A DNA stretch of 23,544 bases. Origin: Eutrophocola sp963925675. Its GTDB lineage: Bacteria > Pseudomonadota > Gammaproteobacteria > Pseudomonadales > Pseudohongiellaceae. Position numbers and translations under genes: made by a program. Location of the stretch: positions 1-23,544 of the forward strand of contig CAWUSW010000019.1 of the NCBI GenBank assembly GCA_963925675.1, written 5' to 3'. This document shows positions 1 through 7,350 of this stretch, piece by piece (position 1 is the first letter of the stretch; every line of letters starts with the position of its first letter). The notes below the pieces were generated by a model. The model made no database searches, was not told the DNA's origin, and saw only the letters and a program-made list of their open reading frames with translations.

Positions 1-1
1 T

Positions 2-217
2 GATGTCTGCGAGCCTGAATGTCCCAACGATGCAATTTCCATGGGGGAACTCATTTACGTTATTGATCCTGGCTTGTGTACCGAGTGTGTTGGCCATTTT
101 GAGACATCTCAGTGTGTCGAAGTATGCCCTGTTGATTGCATACCCCTTGACCCGGCCCATGAGGAAACGAAAGAAGAGCTGATGCAAAAATATCAAGGCC
201 TGACTGCGGGAAAATAG
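2..217 (+). CDS. yfhL: 4Fe-4S ferredoxin, YfhL type (5' end missing)
   Basis: This is the C-terminal 71 residues of a small ferredoxin; the start lies left of the window. Reading from base 2, the visible cysteines are at fragment residues 3, 7, 26, 29, 38, 42 and 46. The stretch CTECVGHFE between cysteines is the insertion that marks the YfhL branch, which binds two [4Fe-4S] clusters. The family serves as a soluble cytoplasmic electron carrier. About a dozen N-terminal residues, with the first cysteines of cluster one, should be missing. In many gammaproteobacteria this gene lies between coaD and mutM. Here mutM is 1.4 kb away on the other strand, with two secreted-protein genes in between. 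The family call is firm; the physiological partner is not visible. Confidence 0.9.
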   Translation, partial: DVCEPECPNDAISMGELIYVIDPGLCTECVGHFETSQCVEVCPVDCIPLDPAHEETKEELMQKYQGLTAGK

Positions 218-296
218 ATTTTCGTATTTAAGTCTTGAGGAAAAAACAGGCTCCTAGTCGTATGGCGCTGCGCTTTTCCGACCTACGCACTTTCCA

Positions 297-331
297 CTTT
301 TAGCTTTTAGCTTTTAGCTTTTAGCTTTTAG
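297..331. repeat. Five tandem copies of a 7-bp unit (CTTTTAG)
   Basis: Five perfect head-to-tail copies of CTTTTAG run from 297 to 331, followed by a decayed copy (CCTTTAT). They lie between the stop of the ferredoxin gene and the stop of the convergent minus-strand gene, just outside both. The array may vary in copy number by slippage. It has no inverted symmetry that would suggest a terminator. Confidence 0.85.
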
Positions 332-334
332 CCT

Positions 335-1069
335 TTATCTGCCAAACGTCGGATCGCAATCATAGGGATAAATATTTTCTCCAGGGACTTTGCGCCAGGC
401 CATATAGCGAGAAGCTTTTCCAGCAAACACAGCGGGATCTTCATAAACCTGCGTAAGCCATAAAGTCTCTCCGTCTTTGCTCATTTTAAAACGTTCCACC
501 ATGTGAATATCATCACTGTGGTTAAAACCGTTATTCATAAAAGTCGATGGCACAAAATGTGTGGAGTCCACAACCAGCTCATCCCCTTCCCAGTGGCCAA
601 TGGAATGTCCGTTTTTAGAATGCGGATAATCATCACCCGGGTGGCCTCTGCCATCCAGATAAATCACCCTGACCATATCAAAATATTCCATTCTGAAAAC
701 AATCAAGTCTCTGCCCTGATCAACCTCCATGGGGAACGGCGCCTGCATATAAAAAACTGCTGACGGCGGCATGCAGGTATAGGACATACTAAATTCATAA
801 TCAAAATCATATTCACTGACTTCCTGCAGCGCGCTTTCAGTCAGCTGAATACCGCCAAAATCACCTTCTGCCAGTTCGCCGCCGCCGGCATCATTGATAA
901 AGATGGCGTCCCCGGGCAGTTTTTCAAAAAGCTCGGTACCTGAAGGTGTCTGTTCAAACTTTACTGTCCAGAAACCGGATATGTCCGGCGTATCAGCCGC
1001 CTGGGTTGACAGCGCAGGGAGTAACAGGCTGAGTACGAGCAGCAATTTAGTGTGAAAAAGATGTCTCAT
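335..1069 (-). CDS. Secreted protein of unknown function
   Basis: This is a 244-residue protein with a clear Sec signal peptide: a charged N-terminus, a Leu-rich core and probable cleavage after STQA near residue 24. The mature part contains the motifs YLDGRGHP and GHSIGHWEGDELVVDS. I recognise this pair from uncharacterised exported proteins of environmental proteobacteria and acidobacteria, but I cannot assign a function. Two cysteines (in YTCMPP and YDCDP) could form a disulfide. The start is supported by AGGA seven bases upstream. It lies 42 bp downstream of the DUF6152-type gene on the same strand, so the two are probably co-transcribed. No catalytic motif is visible. Confidence 0.75.
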   Translation of the reverse strand: MRHLFHTKLLLVLSLLLPALSTQAADTPDISGFWTVKFEQTPSGTELFEKLPGDAIFINDAGGGELAEGDFGGIQLTESALQEVSEYDFDYEFSMSYTCMPPSAVFYMQAPFPMEVDQGRDLIVFRMEYFDMVRVIYLDGRGHPGDDYPHSKNGHSIGHWEGDELVVDSTHFVPSTFMNNGFNHSDDIHMVERFKMSKDGETLWLTQVYEDPAVFAGKASRYMAWRKVPGENIYPYDCDPTFGR

Positions 1070-1111
1070 TATTTTGTCCTGACTCTGAAATAAAAGGTTA
1101 GGGATCAGAAT

Positions 1112-1522
1112 TTAATCCTGACTGAGATTGATACCTGCCTGTGTCGCCAGAATGGTACCATCAGCAAAGGTAACAGTGCGTATGCGCATATAATATTCAT
1201 CATTTCTCGCCGGCCAACCAGTCACTGTCACTTCCTGGCCTGCTTTTATTGAATCCCGGCTCCAGCCTCTTCTGCGCAGAAGACTGGGTGAGTTGGTTTC
1301 AGCACGCCACTGCACCTCTTCTCCCTTGTCATTAATAACGGTAAATTCCAGAACGCCATGGGGGTTGGCAAAGCGAAAACTTTTAACCACGCCAGAAGCC
1401 TTGACTTCACCTTCAGGTAAAAAATGTACGGCAAAGGAATGATGGGCATAAATTGTCGGCGCAGCCAAAATAAAGCTTGTTAAACCAATTATTGACAATA
1501 CTCTTCTGAATGGTTTTTTCAT
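1112..1522 (-). CDS. DUF6152-type secreted protein
   Basis: This is a 136-residue protein with a signal peptide ending near IYA-HHSF. An N-terminal AHHSF after the cleavage site, a following GVVKSFRFANPHG block and a W-rich beta-strand segment match, as I recall it, the DUF6152 family of small periplasmic proteins. The predicted fold is a small beta barrel of the OB type (inference). The His residues right behind the cleavage site and the NPH motif could bind metal, but no function is established. A strong ribosome site (AAAGGGG, six bases from the ATG) fixes the start. It is the first gene of a likely two-gene unit with the secreted protein downstream. Confidence 0.75.
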   Translation of the reverse strand: MKKPFRRVLSIIGLTSFILAAPTIYAHHSFAVHFLPEGEVKASGVVKSFRFANPHGVLEFTVINDKGEEVQWRAETNSPSLLRRRGWSRDSIKAGQEVTVTGWPARNDEYYMRIRTVTFADGTILATQAGINLSQD

Positions 1523-1601
1523 TCGTACCCCTTTGCTCTAGCCTGTTATAAACGTTAGAAATGATTGTCTGATATTTTAGTCTCAAAAAAAGACTTTTAT
1601 T

Positions 1602-2417
1602 CTAACGCTGGCACTTGCCACAGTAAACCGTTGATCTTTGCCCCTGACGGATTTCTTTTAGAATTCCACCACACTTAACACAAGGCAGTCCTGCCCTTGA
1701 GTATACTGCCAGCGATTGTTTGAAATATCCTGGCTCCCCATCGCCGCCAATAAAATCCCTGAGGGTTGTCCCGCCAACCTGTATTGCTTCCGCCAACACC
1801 TGTTTAATTGCAGAGACCAGCAAGCGCATTTTGACTTTGGACAATGAGCCAGCTTCCCGTGTTGGGCGAATACCTGCCCTGAACAGCGCCTCATTTGCAT
1901 AAATATTCCCCACGCCCACAACCATGTGACCATCCATGATAAAGGTCTTAATTGGGGCTTTTCTTTTTCTGGACAGCGAAAACAAATAATCACTGTCGAA
2001 TTCATCAGTGAGCGGTTCAGGCCCTAACTTGCTTAACAGTGGATGTTGCTCAAGGTCCTCTGCTATCCATAAGATGCAGCCAAATTTCCGTGGATCGCGA
2101 TATCTGAGAATCTTGCCATTGTCGAATTGGAAATCAGCATGATCATGTTTTTCCGGCAGCTCTGATTTTGGAACAATACGTAAACTACCCGACATGCCTA
2201 GATGGATCATCAGCGTACCATTACCCATATCGATCAGCAGATATTTTGCTCGTCGTTTGACCGATTGCACACTTTTCCCGACCAGATTGGCAGGCAGCTT
2301 TGCCGGCACAGGCCAGCGCAGCTTTCTTTCCCTGAGCACTACATTGGCAATTTTCCGCTTCAGGATATGAGGTTCAATTCCACGTCGTGTAGTTTCCACT
2401 TCGGGTAGTTCAGGCAT
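1602..2417 (-). CDS. mutM: Formamidopyrimidine-DNA glycosylase
   Basis: Fpg/MutM removes oxidised purines, chiefly 8-oxoguanine and formamidopyrimidines, and cuts the strand by beta,delta-elimination. The 271 residues have the usual family length. The protein begins MPELPEVET, giving the N-terminal Pro2 nucleophile and Glu3 after Met removal. RRAKYLL carries the conserved Lys. The C-terminal zinc finger is intact: CVKC, 16 residues, then CGKC, with the DNA-contacting Arg in GQRSTVYC. The helix-two-turn-helix region with GVGNIYANE is present. In E. coli mutM lies directly behind rpmBG; here rpmG is 18 kb away. The gene is divergent from the hydantoinase gene with 99 bp between the start codons. 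Confidence 0.97.
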   Translation of the reverse strand: MPELPEVETTRRGIEPHILKRKIANVVLRERKLRWPVPAKLPANLVGKSVQSVKRRAKYLLIDMGNGTLMIHLGMSGSLRIVPKSELPEKHDHADFQFDNGKILRYRDPRKFGCILWIAEDLEQHPLLSKLGPEPLTDEFDSDYLFSLSRKRKAPIKTFIMDGHMVVGVGNIYANEALFRAGIRPTREAGSLSKVKMRLLVSAIKQVLAEAIQVGGTTLRDFIGGDGEPGYFKQSLAVYSRAGLPCVKCGGILKEIRQGQRSTVYCGKCQR

Positions 2418-2454
2418 TCAATTTTCCATGCGCTTTTACACGCTGTTTCCACGC

Positions 2455-2460
2455 TATAAT
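2455..2460 (+). promoter_or_regulatory. Possible -10 element for the hydantoinase-family gene
   Basis: A perfect TATAAT lies 56 bp upstream of the ATG at 2517, in the divergent spacer with mutM. The best -35-like match, TTTACA at 2435-2440, is only 14 bp away, shorter than the usual 16-18. The call therefore rests mostly on the -10 box. A ribosome site (GGGAG) stands just before the start codon. Confidence 0.4.
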
Positions 2461-2516
2461 GCAGCTCGTTTTTTTCATTAAAAATTTTCTTTCAACATCA
2501 AGTCGGGAGCTGTTAT

Positions 2517-4577
2517 ATGATTCTGGGTGTAGATACTGGCGGTACATTCACCGACTTCGTGCTGCTAACCCGGCCATCTTCTCAAGGTACCTCCCTGTCT
2601 TCGAACAACAGCACCATCCGGAACGCCGAACTAAGAACCCATAAAGTACTCTCAACCCCCGGGTCGCCGGAGCGAGCCATTCTACAAGGGATAGAGGAAA
2701 TGGGTCTAGCAGCTGACGTTGCTGCTGGTCAGGTAAAAATTATTCATGGCAGTACCGTAGCAACCAATGCCGCTCTGGAAGGAAAGGGAGTGAAAACGGC
2801 ATTTATCACCAACACCGGATTCAGGGACCTGCTTACCATTGGCCGCCAAACCAGACCTGAATTATACCTTCTGGAAACGCCACCAATATCACCGCCTGTT
2901 CGCCGCGAACTATGCCTGGAGGCTGACGGACGCATTGACAGCCTTGGTAATGAACTTGTCCCCTTGAACCAGCTTAACCTGGACAATCTGCTCACTACCC
3001 TTAATCAACAAAAACCTGATGCGGTGGCAATATCCCTGTTATTTTCCTTTCTCGATCCCGGCCATGAGAAACAAATCGCCCGATTCCTGGCAGACAATCT
3101 TGATTATTCGCCGTTTATCACCTGCTCGCATGAGGTGCTGCCTGAATACAGAGAATATGAGCGAGGAATTGCCACCTGGCTTAATGCCACATTGGGCCCC
3201 CTGGTTCACCAATACCTGCTAAATCTGAAAAACAGCACCCAGCCGTCCAGATTGTCTGTCATGCAGTCCTCAGGTGGCACGATTGATGCCGATCAGGCAG
3301 CACGAAAATCTGTCAACCTCCTGCTTTCCGGTCCAGCCGGCGGCCTTGCAGCAGCCAGTTTTCTGGCTGAACTCACCGGACAATCACGCTTAATGACCTT
3401 TGATATGGGCGGTACGTCCACCGATGTTGCCCTGCTTGATGGCAAGATCAATTTAACCACCGAAGGCCGTATTGGTGATTTTCCTGTCGCGGTACCCATG
3501 GTGGATATGCATACGATTGGCGCCGGAGGGGGCTCTATAGCCCAGATTGATGCTGGTGGCTTACTTCAGGTAGGCCCGCAATCTGCAGGAGCCAGCCCAG
3601 GTCCGGCATGCTATGGCCTGGGTGGAACCCTGGCAACCGTCACTGATGCAAATCTGGTGTTGGGCAGATTGCAGCCAGACTCTTTTCTCGGTGGCGCCAT
3701 GCACCTTGATGTTGCCGCCGCCCAAGAAGCCATTTCTCCGATAGCCCAGGCATTATCCTTGAGTATAGAAGACGCAGCATCAGGCATAATCAAAGTCGCC
3801 AATGAACATATGGCAAGGGCCCTGCGGGTTATATCTGTTGCCAGGGGGCATGATCCAAAATCCTTCAGATTGTGCTGTTTCGGCGGTGCCGGCGGTTTGC
3901 ATATCTGCGCCCTGGCAGAGGCCATGGGGATGAGCGATACCATGGTTCCAGTCAATGCCGGCGTATTGTCAGCCATGGGGATGTTCCTGGCACCGGTGGA
4001 AAGACAGTTATCTCAAACCTGCCAGGGGCTGCTGCAGAACCTGGATAAAAGTGATATTGAGCAGATATTTGCCAGACTTGCCGCCCAGGGGCTGGAACAA
4101 CTCAAAGATGAAGGTCTTGGTGTTGATGACACACGCATAGAGCGCCAGGCCGACCTTCGATATGCAGGACAGTCCACCAGCCTCACTATTGACTGGACCA
4201 CCGCTGTTGACGCTGAAGAACAGTTTCATATCAGTCATGAGCATCGCTATGGGCATCGACTCACGGCACATGTAGAGCTGGTGAATCTGCGCCTCAGCGT
4301 TAGTGAACGCAAAGATCCCCCTGTATTGGCACAATTGGTAGCGCAGCCGGATCACACCGCCAGCAAAGATGATAATGTTAATAGCAAAATGCTCTATGGA
4401 ATCAGTCAGCCTGTCCCTGTTATGCAACGCTCAACACTACTCAACAACACTAAAGTAGAGGGTCCAGCCCTTATTGTGGAGACCAATGCCACGACATGGC
4501 TGGCAAGCGGCTGGCATGCCCGGTGCGACCCCTACGGAAACCTTATGCTGATGCGGGATAACCCCGCCACTGCGTGA
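2517..4577 (+). CDS. Hydantoinase/oxoprolinase family protein, A subunit
   Basis: This 686-residue protein belongs to the HyuA family, ATP-dependent enzymes of the ASKHA fold that open or carboxylate small substrates such as 5-oxoproline, hydantoins or acetone. The N-terminal phosphate loop is GVDTGGTFTD (residues 4-13). The second nucleotide motif is FDMGGTSTDVALL, from about residue 295. The segment GAGGGSIAQID and the ASPGPACYG block are typical of the family, and the length is normal for a stand-alone A subunit. It usually pairs with a B subunit of about 550 residues, but none is encoded next to it: the next gene is the serine-rich lipoprotein 265 bp downstream. The substrate cannot be decided from sequence. 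A GGGAG ribosome site supports the ATG. Confidence 0.9.
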   Translation: MILGVDTGGTFTDFVLLTRPSSQGTSLSSNNSTIRNAELRTHKVLSTPGSPERAILQGIEEMGLAADVAAGQVKIIHGSTVATNAALEGKGVKTAFITNTGFRDLLTIGRQTRPELYLLETPPISPPVRRELCLEADGRIDSLGNELVPLNQLNLDNLLTTLNQQKPDAVAISLLFSFLDPGHEKQIARFLADNLDYSPFITCSHEVLPEYREYERGIATWLNATLGPLVHQYLLNLKNSTQPSRLSVMQSSGGTIDADQAARKSVNLLLSGPAGGLAAASFLAELTGQSRLMTFDMGGTSTDVALLDGKINLTTEGRIGDFPVAVPMVDMHTIGAGGGSIAQIDAGGLLQVGPQSAGASPGPACYGLGGTLATVTDANLVLGRLQPDSFLGGAMHLDVAAAQEAISPIAQALSLSIEDAASGIIKVANEHMARALRVISVARGHDPKSFRLCCFGGAGGLHICALAEAMGMSDTMVPVNAGVLSAMGMFLAPVERQLSQTCQGLLQNLDKSDIEQIFARLAAQGLEQLKDEGLGVDDTRIERQADLRYAGQSTSLTIDWTTAVDAEEQFHISHEHRYGHRLTAHVELVNLRLSVSERKDPPVLAQLVAQPDHTASKDDNVNSKMLYGISQPVPVMQRSTLLNNTKVEGPALIVETNATTWLASGWHARCDPYGNLMLMRDNPATA

Positions 4578-4842
4578 ACGAGTCAGCTACAGTTCAATAG
4601 CAGGGATTTAGCGGGAATTTTCTAAAGTATCTGCCGGTCTGATGGCAGGAATATACTGCAAAGCACTATTCAGTGCAGATTCAGCATGAGAATGACAGTA
4701 TTCCTGTTAATCCAGGGTGGATAAAAACTCCGTAAAACGGTTGACCTGACAGAGTTGAAGTCGCACGATACCTCGTTCAGGCCACATTCCAAATTCATGT
4801 ATTCGCCCGTTTTCACGCAGTTTGGGGGGGGGTTAGGCCAAA
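4578..4842. other. Intergenic region before the envelope cluster
   Basis: No gene is visible in these 265 bp. Two small inverted repeats follow the hydantoinase gene: CTGCC/GGCAG at 4631-4648 and GCACT/AGTGC at 4663-4676. Neither has a clear T-run, so a terminator is possible but not shown. The right end contains a run of nine G at 4824-4832, ten bases before the next ATG. TTGACC at 4741 looks like a -35 box but has no good -10 partner. Confidence 0.6.
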
Positions 4843-5967
4843 ATGGCGGCAATTTTAAAAAAGATTAAAATGATGAAACGACACGTAATTATTTCGCAAC
4901 TGCTTCTGGGCCTGGCTGTACTTGTTATTACTGGCTGCCAGAGTACCTCAAGTTCAAGCTCTTCTTCTTCGAGCATGCCCAGTTCATCCTCCAGCTCATC
5001 CAGCAGTTCGAGCTCATCCCCCAGCATGCCGAGTTCATCTTCAAGCAGCTCAAGTTCATCGCCCAGTATGCCCAGTACTTCATCAAGTAGTTCAAGCTCT
5101 TCTCCCGGCATGCCCAGTGCATCCCCAGGCATGCCCGGATCACCTGGAATGCCTACTATTAGTGATAGTAGCTCCAGTAGCAACGGTGACAGCTCCAGCT
5201 CATCTCAATCAAGCGAGCAAGATGGATCCCAGGACAGCAACTCTTCAAGTAATGGAGGCCAGCAGTCTTCTCCCCAGGTCAGCGGCACTCAAGGCCAGAG
5301 CCCTGGAGATACAGGAGAATCTGGCGATGCTGGAAATAGTGGTGAACAAAATTCAGGCACACAAGCCGGCTCACAAAATAATGGACAGCAAGCCGGTGCT
5401 CAGCAAACTGCAGGGGCCAGCAATAATGGTGGTTTTGAAAGTAACGATTCCGCTAATGGCAGTAGTTCTGCAGGAAATCAGGGCAATGGAGATGATCCTT
5501 TTGGCGATTTATCTGCAGGGCGCGGCCAGGTAATGACTGCTTCCGAACGCAGGGCCGCACTTGATGCCAGATTGAATGAAGGCTTTGCCGAATTTGATGG
5601 CATGATTCTCGGCGAACGTGAACGTGTTCAGGCTGAGGCGGATGAAGCAGGCAGCGATGTTATGTCTAATGGCGGCGCGGGTGCTGGCAGTGGCGATGGT
5701 GAGCCAGGCGGCCCCTTAATTGTTGCATCGGCTCCTCCAGGCTCAACGGGCGGCGGTGTAATGCCAGCCGGAAATGCCAGCCGTGAAGGTGACTTTTCCA
5801 ATACCAGTCCACAGGAAACCTTTGAGACACCTGATGACATCCCCAGCGGAAATGACGATGATGTCGTAGCAAGACAGCTCAGAGAGGCCGCAATGCGCGA
5901 ACCCGATCCGGAATTACGCGAAAAACTCTGGGATGAATACCGTGCTTACACAGGCCTTGCCCAGTAA
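4843..5967 (+). CDS. Serine-rich lipoprotein, first gene of the envelope cluster
   Basis: This 374-residue protein has a lipoprotein signal: a hydrophobic stretch ending LVITGC, with the lipid-anchor Cys at residue 32. Residues 34 to about 130 are almost pure serine, broken at intervals by SMPS, SPSMP and PGMP units. A Gly/Asn/Gln/Ser-rich linker follows. The C-terminal part returns to normal composition (EFDGMILGERERVQAEADE, then a helical end REPDPELREKLWDEY). The picture is a lipid-anchored, long flexible or wall-spanning stalk with a small folded tip. Starts at 4870 or 4873 would give a tighter signal peptide but lack a ribosome site; 4843 has TTAGG close upstream. I do not recognise the family. 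It points the same way as the machine genes that follow. Confidence 0.8.
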   Translation: MAAILKKIKMMKRHVIISQLLLGLAVLVITGCQSTSSSSSSSSSMPSSSSSSSSSSSSSPSMPSSSSSSSSSSPSMPSTSSSSSSSSPGMPSASPGMPGSPGMPTISDSSSSSNGDSSSSSQSSEQDGSQDSNSSSNGGQQSSPQVSGTQGQSPGDTGESGDAGNSGEQNSGTQAGSQNNGQQAGAQQTAGASNNGGFESNDSANGSSSAGNQGNGDDPFGDLSAGRGQVMTASERRAALDARLNEGFAEFDGMILGERERVQAEADEAGSDVMSNGGAGAGSGDGEPGGPLIVASAPPGSTGGGVMPAGNASREGDFSNTSPQETFETPDDIPSGNDDDVVARQLREAAMREPDPELREKLWDEYRAYTGLAQ

Positions 5968-6101
5968 TACAGACTTTAAAAAAGGCAAAAAAAACCCATA
6001 TAACTGTTAACTGCGTATAAAACAATCCCGCCCCTGACAATCGGGGCAATAATTGAAACAAGAATTGAGAATTGACAATGGAGCATAGAAGGAATCTGGT
6101 T

Positions 6102-7295
6102 ATGTTAAGACTATTTCAGCCGATTTTCTTATTATTGGTGATCGCAGGCGTCAGCGCCTGTGCGACCCAAACCGTCAAATCCACCACGTTCACGCCTATA
6201 GATGCAGACCAGTCCGGCATTGCTGAAGAAGAACTGCTCGATATCGGTATAGGCATTTTCCAACCCGGACTGGATAATATCCCCAGAAACCGGGAAGAGC
6301 TGACCTTTTCCGATGTGCGCATGGCAGAAACCTATTTTGCCTCCTACAATCTGGCCGCTGCGCTACAAACCAGTGGTAACTGGGGAGTGGTCAGAGTTGT
6401 TCCCGGAGACCTGTCCAGTTCTGATCTGGCAATAACCGGCACCATTCTGCAATCAGATGGTGAGACCATGCGGATGCAGGTCAATGTGAAAGATGCCACA
6501 GGGGCCACCTGGATCGACAAGGAATATGAAGAGGTCGTAAGCAAGTACAGTTATGATCCGCGCATGCGCCGCAGCGAAGATGCCTTTCAGGGCCTGTTCA
6601 ATAAAATTGCCAATGATCTGCTGGAATATAAGCAGCGCAATATCGAGCGGGAAGAAATTCTCAATATTCGCACAGTCTCCCAGATTCAATTTGCCCGCGA
6701 CTTTGCTCCACAGGTATTTGATGATTACCTGGAAGAAGGCCGCAATGGCAGACTGGAAATCAAACGCCTGCCGGCTGAAAATGACCCGATTCTGGCCAGG
6801 ATAGAAGATATTCGTGAAAGGGATTATCTCTACGTCGACTCCCTGCAGGATTACTACTCAAATTTTGTTCGTCAGATGGACGGCCCTTACACAGAGTTTC
6901 GCCGTATGAGTTATGACGAAGTGATGAAGATGGACAGGCTTGCTGCCGATTCACGCCGAAATATGATCATGGGTGTGGCCGCTATTCTTGGTGGTATCGC
7001 CGCCACTCAGAGCAATAATGCTGCGGCTTATTATTCCTCCCCCATCATTCTTGCCAGCGGTGGCTGGTTAATCAAAGATGCTTTTAATAAAGGCGACGAA
7101 CGGCAAATGCATATCGAGGCATTGGCCGAGCTCGGCAATTCTCTTGAAATGGAAATTGCGCCACGCACCATTGAGCTTGAAGAGCGAACCATTACCCTGT
7201 CTGGTTCTGTTGAAGCACAGTATGAACAGTGGCGTGAACTTCTTGCTGACATTTATGCCAATGAAATTGGGGAGGCACCTGGCTCGGATTTATAG
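6102..7295 (+). CDS. Lipoprotein of unknown function, envelope cluster
   Basis: The reading frame is open from a TTG at 6072, but I place the start at the ATG at 6102. It has AAGGA eight bases upstream and gives a compact signal MLRLFQPIFLLLVIAGVSAC, with the lipid-anchor Cys at residue 20 of 397. The N-terminal half of the mature protein contains WGVVRVVPG, then DLAITGTILQSDG, then a strand with WIDKEYEE. This order resembles the alpha/beta fold of CsgG or TolB-N type lipoproteins (weak, by eye). A helical, charged middle follows. A Gly/Ala-rich hydrophobic segment (MIMGVAAILGGIAA, then SSPIILASGGWLI) could dip into a membrane. I do not know the family. It is 104 bp (from the open frame) behind the serine-rich lipoprotein gene and 55 bp before the TPR gene. 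Confidence 0.8.
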   Translation: MLRLFQPIFLLLVIAGVSACATQTVKSTTFTPIDADQSGIAEEELLDIGIGIFQPGLDNIPRNREELTFSDVRMAETYFASYNLAAALQTSGNWGVVRVVPGDLSSSDLAITGTILQSDGETMRMQVNVKDATGATWIDKEYEEVVSKYSYDPRMRRSEDAFQGLFNKIANDLLEYKQRNIEREEILNIRTVSQIQFARDFAPQVFDDYLEEGRNGRLEIKRLPAENDPILARIEDIRERDYLYVDSLQDYYSNFVRQMDGPYTEFRRMSYDEVMKMDRLAADSRRNMIMGVAAILGGIAATQSNNAAAYYSSPIILASGGWLIKDAFNKGDERQMHIEALAELGNSLEMEIAPRTIELEERTITLSGSVEAQYEQWRELLADIYANEIGEAPGSDL

Positions 7296-7350
7296 TGATG
7301 GATAAGCCGTCCTGGATCAGGGCTAATTCACTAATCGAGAGCAGCACACC

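Noticed and set aside
297..331. Short tandem array that might suggest a CRISPR or an iteron set
   Set aside because: The units are 7 bp, directly adjacent, without spacers, and no replication or cas gene is near.
4008..4427. Minus-strand open frame of 139 codons inside the hydantoinase-family gene
   Set aside because: It lies wholly within a strongly conserved HyuA sequence and has no recognisable domain.
4922..5533. A 203-codon open frame and several minus-strand frames over the serine-rich gene
   Set aside because: They arise from the low-complexity serine codons read in other frames. The frame with a lipoprotein signal and a normal C-terminal domain is the real one.
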